A stretch of 64,000 nt of DNA from Gammaproteobacteria bacterium (GTDB taxonomy: Bacteria > Pseudomonadota > Gammaproteobacteria > Xanthomonadales > SZUA-36). The translations under genes and the position numbers were made by a program. The notes below the pieces were generated by a model, which saw only the letters and a list, made by a program, of their open reading frames with translations, ran no database searches and was not told where the DNA came from. The stretch spans positions 62,001-126,000 of the forward strand of contig JAJRRA010000091.1 of assembly GCA_024279945.1 (NCBI GenBank), read 5' to 3'. Below, piece by piece: positions 15,272 through 24,576 of this stretch (the stretch's first letter is position 1; each line of letters starts with the position of its first letter).

Positions 15272-16945
15272 TTATGGTGGTGCACTATGGGTATTGGTGG
15301 CCGGTATCAGTAACTTGATGGTTTTGCCGGCCGCCCCGTTGAGCACCGCGACCCAGACGCCGTCCTGGGGCGCCAGGGTACCTTTCATACCCGATGTTAT
15401 GTCATCGAAGACATCATAACTATTGCCGTTATAAATCCACATTTCTTTTTCCATATACCCTGCGGCTTTTGCGCCACTGGGCGTGTAAGCTGTGCCGTTC
15501 ACCTCAACCCGCACATCGGCCCAGTCCACGTCAAACGAGAACACCTGGCCGATCAGGTTGAAGCGGCGGGGTTGTCCTGTCCCTGGTGGTGTCAGGCTGA
15601 TCTCGTAACAGCCTTTAACCGCCACGCAGTTGGGGTTGCTGGTATCCAGAGGCGTTGTGGTGCCGTCGACATCCCATACCGTGGTATCGAGGCTGAAGAC
15701 CCAGTAGCCTGCACCCAAAGTCATCGGCGAGCTCAGTTTCAGCTTGCTGTACGTGTCATTGATGCTATCGCGCTTGTAGACCACCCAGCGCGTGATGTAG
15801 TTTAGCGGGTTAAGGTTGTCACCCAGAATGTCCTGCACCGTATTGGCAGCCCCCGGATCACAGGGGATACCAATTACGGTCCAGCGGTCGGCCAGTACTC
15901 CGCTGCCGTAACCGCAGGCAAAGTAGTACACGTAGGCCGCACCGCAATTCGTTCCCGCAGTACAGGTCACTCCGTAAGCACCAATCAGCGCCGTGTCAGC
16001 CGAGAGGGCGACTGAATAGCCGAAAAAATCACCCGCTGCGGCATCGGAAGCAGTAAGTTTTAGTTGCTCCGACCAGATACTACCACTGCGGACAAATACA
16101 TAGGCTGTACCGCAATTACTTCCTGCGCTACAAGCAGCCTCATAGGAACCGATGATCGCGGTGTCTCCCCAGAGGGCAACCGATATGCCGAAGTGGTCGT
16201 AGGCGCTTCTATCGCCATCCGTTGTCACCAGCTTGGTTTCCACCGACACCACCGGGTCCACCGTCACCGGCCACTGCGCGTCGGCCGGGTCAAACTGAAG
16301 CTGAATGTGTCCTTGTGTGAGCCGCATTTCGGCCTGCAGGTTCTTACCCTTGGCGTCCACCACCAGCAGTTTGTCGTAGCTGAAGGTGTAGTCGCTCAGA
16401 AGGCTATCTTCTCCCCTTCGTTCTGCCACCTTGGCTTCAGGTCACCGCTCAATCGTATTGTGATTATAATGTTCTCACCGGCTGTATGGCTTGCAGGTGT
16501 GTTCGCCAGGGTAAAGCCCTGTTCCAGCCCCTCAGGGCGGTTGATATACCATATCCTGGATATTACCCCGGTCCAGGGTGACGGTATTGCCGTCCCGGTG
16601 CAGTTTTTGTGTTGGGAAAGCCTGTCGGCTGCTCAATGTCCCATAGGACTCAAGCTGCTTGACCAGAGTCTGGTCGGCTCCGCGTTTGAACGTCACCCCC
16701 TTTTCATCAAACAGAAAGTGCAGCCGATTGGCCGGGTTCTGTCCGAAAAAACGGGCGCCGATGGCAGGGTCCGTGACTGGTTCGATCAACAACCGTGCTT
16801 TGGAAAAAGTTTCCCACAGGCCCTGGGGCATTTCCGTTGCGCCGGTATTTTCCGGGCGATCCGCCGCCACGGCGGCGAATGTGTTCACCGCCATAAAGGC
16901 CGATGCGGGCAGTGCGATAGCAATGTTTTTGAGTTGATATCTCAC
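15272..16945 (-). pseudogene. Frameshifted, collapsed FG-GAP propeller gene (third paralogue)
   Basis: Homologous end to end with the 829-residue protein at 17020-19509, but broken. Compared with that copy there is one extra base near 16552 (after the codons for LDRGNIQ) and a net 10-base loss near 16396 where the paralogue encodes IAFYTKQSD. The frame is therefore closed between 16532 and 16429. Only two FG-GAP repeats remain. The signal peptide, N-terminal domain and C-terminal WTVIGIPCDPG domain are still recognisable. The last repeat looks chimeric: one half equals repeat 7 of the neighbour and the other half equals its repeat 3, as expected from recombinational collapse. Two independent lesions make sequencing error unlikely. 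Confidence 0.8.
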
Positions 16946-17019
16946 TTTTATGATCTCCCTTTGCTATCGACCCATGACCCCGGGGCAGGCTATTTTTCTT
17001 CAGCCTCCCTCAGCGGGGT

Positions 17020-19509
17020 TTATGGTGGCGGTGGCGGTGCACTATTGGTGTTGCTGGCCGGTATCAGTAATTTGATGGTCTTGCCGGCTGCCCCATTGAG
17101 CACCGCGACCCAGATGCCGTCCTGGGGTTCCAGGGTGCCTTGCATACCCGGTGTGACGTCATCCCAGACGTTGTAGCTGTTGCCGTTGTAGATCCACATT
17201 TCTTTTTCCATATACCCTGCGGCTTTCGCGCTACTGGGCGTATAGGCCGTGCCGTCCACCTCAACCCGCACATCGGCCCAGTCCACGTCAAACGAGAACA
17301 CCTGGCCGATCAGGTTGAAGCGGCGGGGTTGACCAGCCCCGGGTGGTGTCAGGCTGATCTCGTAACAGCCTTTAACCGCCACGCAGTTGGGGTTGCTGGT
17401 ATTCCGGGGTGTTGTAGTGCCGTTGGCATCCCATACCGTGGCATCAAGGCTGAAGATCCAGTAGCCTTCGCCCAAAGCCATCGGCGAGCCCAGGCTCAGC
17501 ATGCTGTAGGCATCAGTGACGGGATCGCGTTTGTAGACCACCCAGCGCGTGATGTAGTTTAGCGGGTTAAGGTTGTCACCCAGAATGTCCTGCACCGTAT
17601 TGGCCGCCCCCGGATCGCAGGGGATACCAATCATGGTCCAGCGGCTGGCCAGTACTGAGCTGCCGTAACTGCAGGGGAAGTGGTACAGGTAGGCTGCGCC
17701 GCAGTAATATCCTGCGGTACACTGCGCATTCTTGACACCGATCAGCGCCGTGTCAGCCGAGAGGGCGACTGAATAGCCGAAAAAATCACCCGCTGCGGCA
17801 TCGGAAGCAGTCAGTTTTCGCTGCTGTGACCAGCCACTGTCGGTATGGACGAACACGTAGGCGGCGTTACTACCCCTGGCCCCGATGAGCACTGTGTCTC
17901 CGGAGAGGGCAACCGAGTAGCCAAAGGAGCCTCCGCTGATGGCATCAGATGCGATAAGTTCCTGCTGGTATGACCATCTACCCAGGGTGTAGTTAAACAC
18001 ATACGCCGAGCCACTAGTGCTGAGAAAGTCACTGTGTTTTTCGACCCCGATTACCGCTGTACTTCCGGATAGGGCTACAGCGCTGCCAAAGTAGTCCCCG
18101 GTTGCCGTATCAGGGGCGATGAGTTTTTGTTCCTGAGACCAGGCACCGTAGGCACGGAGGTAGGTAAAGGCGTCGCCGGTGACTGTAAGATCCCCTGGAG
18201 CCCCGATGAGTGCTCTGTCTCCAGAGAGGGCGACCGACCTACCGAATTGGCTATTGGCTGCAGCAAAGGATTCAGCAGTCAGTTTTTGTTGCAATAACCA
18301 GGTACTGCCGGAGCGGGTAAACACGTAGGCCGCACCGCAATTCGTTCCCGCAGTACAGGTCACTCCGTAAGCACCAATCAGCGCCGTGTCAGCCGAGAGG
18401 GCAACCGAGATGCCAAAGAAGGCTTGCGTGGAAGCATCGGAGGCCATGAGTTTTTGTTGCTGTGTCCAGGCGTTACCGCTACGGGTAAACACATAAGCTG
18501 CGCCGCAATACACAATCGTCGCAGTGCAATCAACCCCTAAAGCCCCAATCAGTGCGGTGTCGCCCGAAAGGGCAACCGAACCACCGAAGGAATCACCGGC
18601 ATTGGCATCAGACGCGGTGAATTTTGCCTGCTGCGACCAGCCGCTGCCGCTGCGTGTAAACACATAGGCTGAGCCACTGTTTGCGGCCGTGTCATCATCG
18701 TTGGGAGAACCGATGAGCGCTGTATCTCCAAAGAGGGCGACCGATGTGCCGAAGTTATCGCCCGCATCCGCATCTGCCCCCACCAGCTTGGTCTCTACCG
18801 ACACCACCGGGTCCACCGTCACCGGCCACTGCGCGCCGGCTGGGTCAAACTGAAGCTGCAGTTGCCCCTGCGCCAACAGCATCTTCGCCGGCAGGTTCTT
18901 ACCCTTGGCGTCCATCACCAGCAGTTTGTCGTAGCTGAAGGCGTAGTCGCTTTGTTTGGTGTAGAAGGCTATCTTCTCCCCTTTGTGCTGCCACCTCGGT
19001 TCGAGGTTACCGCTCAGTTTCAGAGTCAGTGTAATCTCCTGCCCTGGGGCATACCCCTGCGGTGCGCCCGCCAGGGTAAAGCCCTGCTCCAGCCCCTCGT
19101 TGCGGTTGATGTACCACTCCTGGATATCGCCCCGGTCCAGCGTGACGGTATTGCTGTCGAGATATAATTTTTGCGTTGCATAAGCCTGCTCAGCACCAGC
19201 GGTTCCATAGGACTCAAACTGCATGACCAGGGTCTGCCCGGCTTCGCGTTTGAAGGTCACCCCCTTCTCATCAAACAGGAAGTGCAGCCGATTGGCCGGG
19301 TTCTGTCCGGCAAAGCGTGCGCCGATGGCAGGGTCTTTGACCGGTTCGATCATTAGCCTTGCTTTGGAGAAAGCTTCCCACAGTCCCTGGGGCATTTCCG
19401 TTGTGCCGGTATTTTCCGGGCGATCCGTTGCCGCAGCGGCGAATGCGTTTTCCGCCATAAAAAGCGATGCGGTCAGTGCGATACATATATTTTTCAGTTG
19501 ATGTCTCAT
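17020..19509 (-). CDS. Secreted protein with one seven-repeat FG-GAP beta-propeller
   Basis: 829 residues. The signal peptide (about 1-26) ends AAAA. An N-terminal beta domain follows (about 30-240; RPENTGTTEMPQGLW, NRLHFLFDEKGVTFKRE, WPVTVDPVVSVETK), a module often found before repeat regions in exported proteins. I count seven FG-GAP repeats of about 54 residues (about 243-618), each of the form FGxSVALSGDTALIGA...GSAYVFTRSG, so a single seven-bladed propeller as in integrins. The C-terminal domain (about 620-829; RWTMIGIPCDPGAAN, GYWIFSLDATVWD, MWIYNGNSYNVWDD) ends in a proline run. It is probably cell-surface or extracellular. Function unknown; adhesion or ligand binding is only a guess. 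Confidence 0.8.
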   Translation of the reverse strand: MRHQLKNICIALTASLFMAENAFAAAATDRPENTGTTEMPQGLWEAFSKARLMIEPVKDPAIGARFAGQNPANRLHFLFDEKGVTFKREAGQTLVMQFESYGTAGAEQAYATQKLYLDSNTVTLDRGDIQEWYINRNEGLEQGFTLAGAPQGYAPGQEITLTLKLSGNLEPRWQHKGEKIAFYTKQSDYAFSYDKLLVMDAKGKNLPAKMLLAQGQLQLQFDPAGAQWPVTVDPVVSVETKLVGADADAGDNFGTSVALFGDTALIGSPNDDDTAANSGSAYVFTRSGSGWSQQAKFTASDANAGDSFGGSVALSGDTALIGALGVDCTATIVYCGAAYVFTRSGNAWTQQQKLMASDASTQAFFGISVALSADTALIGAYGVTCTAGTNCGAAYVFTRSGSTWLLQQKLTAESFAAANSQFGRSVALSGDRALIGAPGDLTVTGDAFTYLRAYGAWSQEQKLIAPDTATGDYFGSAVALSGSTAVIGVEKHSDFLSTSGSAYVFNYTLGRWSYQQELIASDAISGGSFGYSVALSGDTVLIGARGSNAAYVFVHTDSGWSQQRKLTASDAAAGDFFGYSVALSADTALIGVKNAQCTAGYYCGAAYLYHFPCSYGSSVLASRWTMIGIPCDPGAANTVQDILGDNLNPLNYITRWVVYKRDPVTDAYSMLSLGSPMALGEGYWIFSLDATVWDANGTTTPRNTSNPNCVAVKGCYEISLTPPGAGQPRRFNLIGQVFSFDVDWADVRVEVDGTAYTPSSAKAAGYMEKEMWIYNGNSYNVWDDVTPGMQGTLEPQDGIWVAVLNGAAGKTIKLLIPASNTNSAPPPPP
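17665..18795 (-). repeat. Seven ~160-bp FG-GAP coding repeats
   Basis: DNA-level tandem repeats inside the 829-residue gene. Blocks such as AGCGCCGTGTCAGCCGAGAG recur between repeats and also in the pseudogene at 15272-16945, which suggests gene conversion between copies. Confidence 0.75.
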
Positions 19510-19526
19510 TTTATGCTCTACCTTGC

Positions 19527-20348
19527 CTATCGACCAACGGCCGGGGGTGGGCCATCGATGGGGTCAGATCCACTCTGCGAACTGCCGGGCTGCAGCGTTT
19601 CATCGGGGCGATGTCGCTTGGTCTTTTCGGCTTTTGGCGAACGACCAAAACGGTCTTCCAGAACCCAGCGGAAGCTGCGCACATTACGACCGTCCATATT
19701 GAACTCATAACTTTGCGGGTAACCGGAACTGACTGCATAGATGCGGTCGCCGGTCTGGGTGTCTTCCAGCCACATGCGCTCAAACAGATCCTGGGCGGTG
19801 ACCCTGCGCGGGTCCTCAAGGCGCTCACTCTCATCGGCATTCGCGTCGACCTTGCGCGCCACCAGTCGGGGCTGGTCCCAGTACAGGGTGATGTTGCGGT
19901 AGCTGTCGTCTGAATGAACCTGGAAAGACCACTGATCCAGATTGCCTCTGACCGGCGTGATCGCCCGGTTATCCGAGTTCTTTTTCTTTTTCTTTTTCTT
20001 ATTCTGGTCCAGATCTCCCGTGGCATGGAAATCACTGCTGTAGTTGCCTGGCTCCGCCCAGTCATCGTGTTCAAAAACCAGTGTCAGGTAAGGCGAACTG
20101 AAGGGGTTGAGTTCCATCAGGTCGTGCAGGTCGTAACCTTTGCGGCTGTCGTCGAGTTGGCCCAGGACGTTTCCCCGGTCGCGTATATTGTCTTCATCCG
20201 GAGCCACTACCGTCAGGCGCAGATACCACTGCGGTTCGAGGTTGGCTGCCCTGTCCTTGTGGCGCCCGGCACTGACTGAAACCGTGATCAGCAGGGCCGC
20301 CAGGGCGATAAATGTGGTGAGGAGCTTCATTATTTTCAGGTGCATCAT
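19527..20348 (-). CDS. Exported protein of unknown function with poly-lysine run
   Basis: 273 residues. A signal peptide (MKLLTTFIALAALLITVSVSA) is followed by a beta-rich domain (LEPQWYLRLTVVAPDEDNIRDRGNVLGQLDDS, PYLTLVFEHDDWAEPGNYSSDFH). An NKKKKKKKN run is encoded by a TTTTTC microsatellite on the plus strand. The C-terminal half (YDLHDLMEL earlier, then ITLYWDQPRLVAR, AQDLFERMWLEDTQTGDRIYAVSSGYPQSYEF) has no family I recognise. The tail is Ser/Pro-rich. It sits between the Tat-signal peptide gene and the 829-residue propeller gene on the same strand, 17 bases before the latter, so it is probably co-expressed with it. Confidence 0.65.
   Translation of the reverse strand: MMHLKIMKLLTTFIALAALLITVSVSAGRHKDRAANLEPQWYLRLTVVAPDEDNIRDRGNVLGQLDDSRKGYDLHDLMELNPFSSPYLTLVFEHDDWAEPGNYSSDFHATGDLDQNKKKKKKKNSDNRAITPVRGNLDQWSFQVHSDDSYRNITLYWDQPRLVARKVDANADESERLEDPRRVTAQDLFERMWLEDTQTGDRIYAVSSGYPQSYEFNMDGRNVRSFRWVLEDRFGRSPKAEKTKRHRPDETLQPGSSQSGSDPIDGPPPAVGR
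19979..20001 (+). repeat. TTTTTC microsatellite within coding sequence
   Basis: Three perfect TTTTTC units plus partial ones, encoding the lysine run. Gain or loss of a 6-bp unit would keep the frame and change lysine number by two, so it could vary length but would not switch the gene off. Confidence 0.6.
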
Positions 20349-20756
20349 AGTTTTTTCCTCATTTTCGCGAATACCGTTAAGTACCCCTGGTCGGGGGTGG
20401 TGGCCAGGACTTGGTTGGTGTGTTCGGTGGACAGCCCAGCGGCTGGGTTTGACAGGAAGTGCCGGCCGTTACCGGGGGCGCAACCCCCAGTGCGATCAGC
20501 GCAGGCGCTGCATAAACCGCTTTTTGTAGCAGTTGTCGGCGGGTACAGGATGGCCTTTTTCCTTCACGCATCATGGTGCTTTTCAGGTTTGAACTATTCT
20601 TGTTTGGGCCGGTTCTGAAGGTGCGAATTGCACCGAACCAGGGAGCGTCCATTCTGCCGGCTGGGTATTTCGCATTCAAAGTGACCAGTTACAGACCTTA
20701 AACCCTTGCACAAATCAGGCGCGAGCCGGATGACTTGGGTCAACAAAAGCAAGACC
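20341..20756 (-). repeat. Segmental duplication, intact copy
   Basis: This stretch is nearly identical to 24570-24885. It contains the upstream region and gene of the small Tat-signal protein and the start of the gene after it (MMHLKIMKL). The other copy lacks about 90 bp in the middle. Confidence 0.8.
20377..20574 (-). CDS. Small protein with twin-arginine signal and Cys/Pro-rich tail
   Basis: About 65 residues from the paired ATG at 20574. A twin-arginine-type leader TRRQLLQKAVYAAPALIALG is followed by APPVTAG and a tail TSCQTQPLGCPPNTPTKSWP rich in Cys and Pro. The frame stays open to 20679, so a longer start is possible. Short proteins of this shape occur beside surface-repeat genes in environmental gammaproteobacteria, but no function is known. 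Its whole segment is duplicated in damaged form at 24577-24870 just before the 14-repeat gene. Confidence 0.5.
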   Translation of the reverse strand: MMREGKRPSCTRRQLLQKAVYAAPALIALGVAPPVTAGTSCQTQPLGCPPNTPTKSWPPPPTRGT

Positions 20757-20836
20757 GGACAAAGGAAGGCCCCGGCACAAGCGGAGCCATCCTCAACCGT
20801 ACCCACTGTGGGGCAGGCTATTTTTCTGTCAACCCC

Positions 20837-23800
20837 TCAGGGGACGGTCGGTGGCGGTGGCCCAGGCGGTGAGCCGAAGGTGTTTCTGACCGGCACCAGT
20901 AACTTGATGGACTTGCCGGCCGCCCCATTGAATACCTCGACCCAGATACCGTCCTGGGCCATCAGGGTACCTTCCATGCCCGGTGTGGTGTCATCGAAGA
21001 CATCATAGCCGTTGCCGTTATAAATCCACATCGACTTTTCCATATACCCCGCCGCTTTCGCTCCGCTCGGCGTATAGGCCGTGCCGTTCACCTCAACCCG
21101 CACATCGGTCCAATCCACGTCAAATGAAAATACGTGGCCGATCAGGTTGAAGCGAGGGGGCTGTCCGACCCCCGGTGGCGTTAGGTTGATCACGTAACAG
21201 CCGTCAACCGTTATGCAGTTGGCATTGCTGGTGTCCCTGGCAGTCTCGGTGCCGCTGACATCCCACACCGTGGCATCCAGGGAGATGATCCAGTAGCCCT
21301 CGCCCAGCGCCATGGGTGAGGCCAGGCTCAGCAGGCTGTAAGCATCGGTTGTGGCATCGCGTTTATACAGTATCCAGCGCGAATAATAACGCGACGGGTT
21401 GAGCTGGTCACCGAAGATATCCTGCACGGTATTGGCCGCCCCCGGATCACAGGGGATGCCAATCATGGTCCACCGGTTGGCCAGCAGTCCTTTGCCGTAA
21501 CCGCAGGCAAAGTGGAGCAGGTAGGCCGCGCCGCAATAGTTCCCTAAGTTGCTGCAGGGCGTGTTCATTGCCCCAATGAGGGCAGTGTCTCCAGAAAGAG
21601 CCACGGAGGAGCCGAAAAGAGCATCGCTCCAATAAACGGAGGCCAAGAGTTTTCGTTGCTGCGACCAGGCGCTGCCGGTCCAGGTATACAAATAGGCCGA
21701 GCCGCTATGATATCCACCGGCATTACTCGTGTAAGCTCCAATGAGCACCGTGTTTGCAGAAAGGGCGACCGAGTAGCCGAAATAATCGTAGTCCGCGCCA
21801 TCGGTAGCCGTAAGTTTTTGTTGCTGTGACCAGGTGCTGCCAGTGCGGGCAAACACATAGGCCGAACCGCGATAAATACCGGTATTTTCGGCCCCGATCA
21901 GTGCCGCGTCAACCGAGAGGGCGACCGAGTTGCCAAACTGGTCACCGGCCGCCGCATCGGAGGCGGTGAGTTTTTTTTGCTGCGACCAGGTGCTGCCGCT
22001 GCGGGTAAACACATAAGCCGAACCGCTGTTGGTACCACCGTCATCATCCTGGTAGGCTCCGATCAGTGCTGTGTCCGCCGAGAGGGCTACCGAGTAGCCA
22101 AAGGCGTCAGAGGCCGCGGCATCGGAGGCGGTGAGTTTTTGTTGCTGCGACCAGGTGCTGCCGCTACGGATATACACATAGGCCGAGCCGCAACCCACGA
22201 CCGTCGTACTGCAGTCATCCTCATAGGACCCGATCAGCGCCGTGTCTCCAGCCAGCGCCACCGAGTAGCCGAAGTAGGTATAGGCTGCGGCATCGGAGGC
22301 GGTGAGTTTTTGCTGCAGTGACCAGGTACTGCCGCTGCGAGTATACACATAGGCCGATCCGCTGTCTGTCCCGCCGTCATCGTCCTGATAGGCCCCGATG
22401 AGTACCGTGTCTCCAGCCAGCGCGACCGAGTAGCCAAAGAGATCATAGTCAGCGGCATCGGAGGCGGTGAGTTTTTGTTGCTGCGACCAGGTGCTGCCGC
22501 TACGGGTAAATACATAGGCTGAGCCGCGGTCCCAGCCGCCGACATCATCAGAATAAGCAGCGATCAGAGCGGTGTCACCCGAGAGGGCGACTGCGTTGCC
22601 GAAGAAGTGTAGGGCGCGGGCATTGACCGCAGTGAGTTTTCGTTCCTCTGCCCACGTGCTGCCGCTACGGCTAAACGCATAGGCTGAGCCGCTGTTTGTG
22701 CCGCCGTCATCGTCCAGAATGGCTCCGATGAGCGCCGTGTCCGCCGAGAGGGCGACCGAAAAGCCAAAGTAATCGCTGCTCGTGGCATCGGAGGCGGTGA
22801 GTTTTTGTTGCTGCGACCAGGTGCTGCCGCTACGGTTAAATACGTAGGCCGAGCCACTGTCTGTGCCGCCGTCATCATCAGAATAAGCACCGATCAGAGC
22901 GGTGTCACCCGAGAGGGCGACCGATTTGCCGAAATAATCGTAAGTCGCGGCATCGGAAGCAGAGAGTTTTTGTTGTTGTGACCAGTTACTGCCGCTGCGG
23001 GTAAATACATAAGCCGAACCGCTGTTGGTAGCACCGTCATCATCCTGATAGGCCCCGATGAGCGCAGTTTCTGCAGATAGCGCCACCGAGTTGCCAAAGA
23101 AATCATTTGGCGCGCCATCGGCAGCGGTGAGCTTTTGTTGTTGCGACCAGATGCTGGCGCTGCGGGTAAAAACATAGGCCGATCCACAATTTGCTCCGGC
23201 AACGCAATCATCACTACTGGCCCCGATGAGCGCGGTATCTGCATCAAGAGCGACCGAGTCGCCGAAGTAATCAACGGCCCCGGCATCGGAAGCAGTGAGT
23301 TTTGCTTGTTGTGACCAGCTGCTGCCGGTGCGGGTAAACACGTATGCCGAGCCACAATCCAGGATCGTCGCGCTGCAGTCATCCCTATAGGCCCCGATCA
23401 GCGCCGTGTCTGCCGAGAGGGCGACCGATTTGCCGAAATAATCGTAAGTCGCGGCATCAGAAGCAGTGAGTTTTGCTTGTTGTGACCAGCTACTGCCAGT
23501 GCGGGTAAACACGTATGCCGAGCCACAATCCAGGATCGTCGCACTGCAGTCATCCCTAAAGGCCCCAATCAGCGCCGTGTCTGCCGAGAGGGCGACCGAG
23601 TAGCCAAAAAAATCAGCATTTATGGCATCGGAGGCCGTGAGTTTTCCCTGGAAAACCCAACCGCCGCCGGTAGTGCCAAACACATAGGCCGAGCCACAAT
23701 TCAGGATCGTCACACTGCAATCATCGTTAAGGGCTCCAATCAGCGCCGTGTCCGCCGAGAGGGCAACCGAGTAGCCAAAGTTATCATTAGTCGCGGCATC

Positions 23801-24574
23801 ATTATCCGCCCCCACCAGCTTGGTCTCAACCGATACCACCGGATCCACCGTCACCGGCCATTGTGCCCCGGTCGGGTCAAACTGAATCTGCAACTGCCCC
23901 TGCGCTAGCAGCATTTTCGCCGGCAGGTTCTTGCCGTTGGCATCCACCACCAGCAGTTTGTCGTAGCTGAAGGCGTAATCGCTTTGCTCTGTGTAGAAGG
24001 CTATCTTCTCACCTTCGCGCTGCCACCTCGGCTCCAGGTCGCCGCTCAATTGTATTTTGAGCACGATGTCCTCACCGGCCGTATGGCCGGCGGGTTTATC
24101 CGCCAGCGTGAAGCCCTGTTCCAGCCCCTGTGCGCGGTTGATGTACCATTCCTGGATATCGCCCCGGTCCAGGGTGACGGTGTTGCCGTCCAGGTGCAGT
24201 TTTTGTGTTGGAAAAGTCTGCTGGTTGCTCCTTGTCCCGTAGGACTCAAGCTGCATGCCCAGGCTCCAGTCGCTGCCGCGCTTGAAGGTCACGCCCTTCT
24301 CGTCAAATAAAAAGTACAGCCGGTTAGCCGGGTTCTGTCCGGCAAAGCGTGCACCGGAAGAGGGGTCTTTGACCGGTTCGATCAACAGCCGTGCCCTGGA
24401 AAAAGCTTGCCACAGGCCCTGGGGCATTTCCGTTGTGCCGGTGTTTTCTGGGCGATCCGCCGCCACGGCTGCAAATGCGTTCGCCGCCATAAATGCCGAT
24501 GCGGTCAGTGCGATGCAAATGGTTTCGAGTTGCTGTTTCATCATGATGAGCTTCATTATTTTCAGGTGCATCAT
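20837..24574 (-). CDS. Secreted protein with fourteen FG-GAP repeats (two predicted propellers)
   Basis: 1245 residues from the ATG at 24574, which has GAGGGA upstream; the open frame runs on to 24820 through a damaged duplicate of the small Tat gene. The first residues MMHLKIMKLIM derive from the duplicated leader and are joined to the usual signal peptide (MKQQLETICIALTASAFMAANAFA). The N-terminal beta domain spans about 35-248, followed by fourteen FG-GAP repeats (about 249-1025) and the C-terminal RWTMIGIPCDPG domain. Some blades have acidic loops (YQDDDGGTNSGSAYVF, possibly Ca2+-binding) and others paired cysteines (DDCSATILDCGSAYVF). Fourteen is twice the seven of its neighbour. The role is probably extracellular but unknown. 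Confidence 0.8.
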   Translation of the reverse strand: MMHLKIMKLIMMKQQLETICIALTASAFMAANAFAAVAADRPENTGTTEMPQGLWQAFSRARLLIEPVKDPSSGARFAGQNPANRLYFLFDEKGVTFKRGSDWSLGMQLESYGTRSNQQTFPTQKLHLDGNTVTLDRGDIQEWYINRAQGLEQGFTLADKPAGHTAGEDIVLKIQLSGDLEPRWQREGEKIAFYTEQSDYAFSYDKLLVVDANGKNLPAKMLLAQGQLQIQFDPTGAQWPVTVDPVVSVETKLVGADNDAATNDNFGYSVALSADTALIGALNDDCSVTILNCGSAYVFGTTGGGWVFQGKLTASDAINADFFGYSVALSADTALIGAFRDDCSATILDCGSAYVFTRTGSSWSQQAKLTASDAATYDYFGKSVALSADTALIGAYRDDCSATILDCGSAYVFTRTGSSWSQQAKLTASDAGAVDYFGDSVALDADTALIGASSDDCVAGANCGSAYVFTRSASIWSQQQKLTAADGAPNDFFGNSVALSAETALIGAYQDDDGATNSGSAYVFTRSGSNWSQQQKLSASDAATYDYFGKSVALSGDTALIGAYSDDDGGTDSGSAYVFNRSGSTWSQQQKLTASDATSSDYFGFSVALSADTALIGAILDDDGGTNSGSAYAFSRSGSTWAEERKLTAVNARALHFFGNAVALSGDTALIAAYSDDVGGWDRGSAYVFTRSGSTWSQQQKLTASDAADYDLFGYSVALAGDTVLIGAYQDDDGGTDSGSAYVYTRSGSTWSLQQKLTASDAAAYTYFGYSVALAGDTALIGSYEDDCSTTVVGCGSAYVYIRSGSTWSQQQKLTASDAAASDAFGYSVALSADTALIGAYQDDDGGTNSGSAYVFTRSGSTWSQQKKLTASDAAAGDQFGNSVALSVDAALIGAENTGIYRGSAYVFARTGSTWSQQQKLTATDGADYDYFGYSVALSANTVLIGAYTSNAGGYHSGSAYLYTWTGSAWSQQRKLLASVYWSDALFGSSVALSGDTALIGAMNTPCSNLGNYCGAAYLLHFACGYGKGLLANRWTMIGIPCDPGAANTVQDIFGDQLNPSRYYSRWILYKRDATTDAYSLLSLASPMALGEGYWIISLDATVWDVSGTETARDTSNANCITVDGCYVINLTPPGVGQPPRFNLIGHVFSFDVDWTDVRVEVNGTAYTPSGAKAAGYMEKSMWIYNGNGYDVFDDTTPGMEGTLMAQDGIWVEVFNGAAGKSIKLLVPVRNTFGSPPGPPPPTVP
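21500..23830 (-). repeat. Fourteen ~166-bp FG-GAP coding repeats
   Basis: Tandem coding repeats, several almost identical at DNA level: the pair at about 23270-23620 encodes DDCSATILDCGSAYVF twice with few differences. Many units share GTGAGTTTTTGTTGCTGCGA. Such identity implies recent unit duplication or gene conversion and makes copy number likely to vary between strains. Confidence 0.8.
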
Positions 24575-24576
24575 GG

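Noticed and set aside
16064-17176. 370-codon open frame on the plus strand
   Set aside because: Antisense shadow across the broken propeller gene and the end of its neighbour; low-complexity translation with no start signal.
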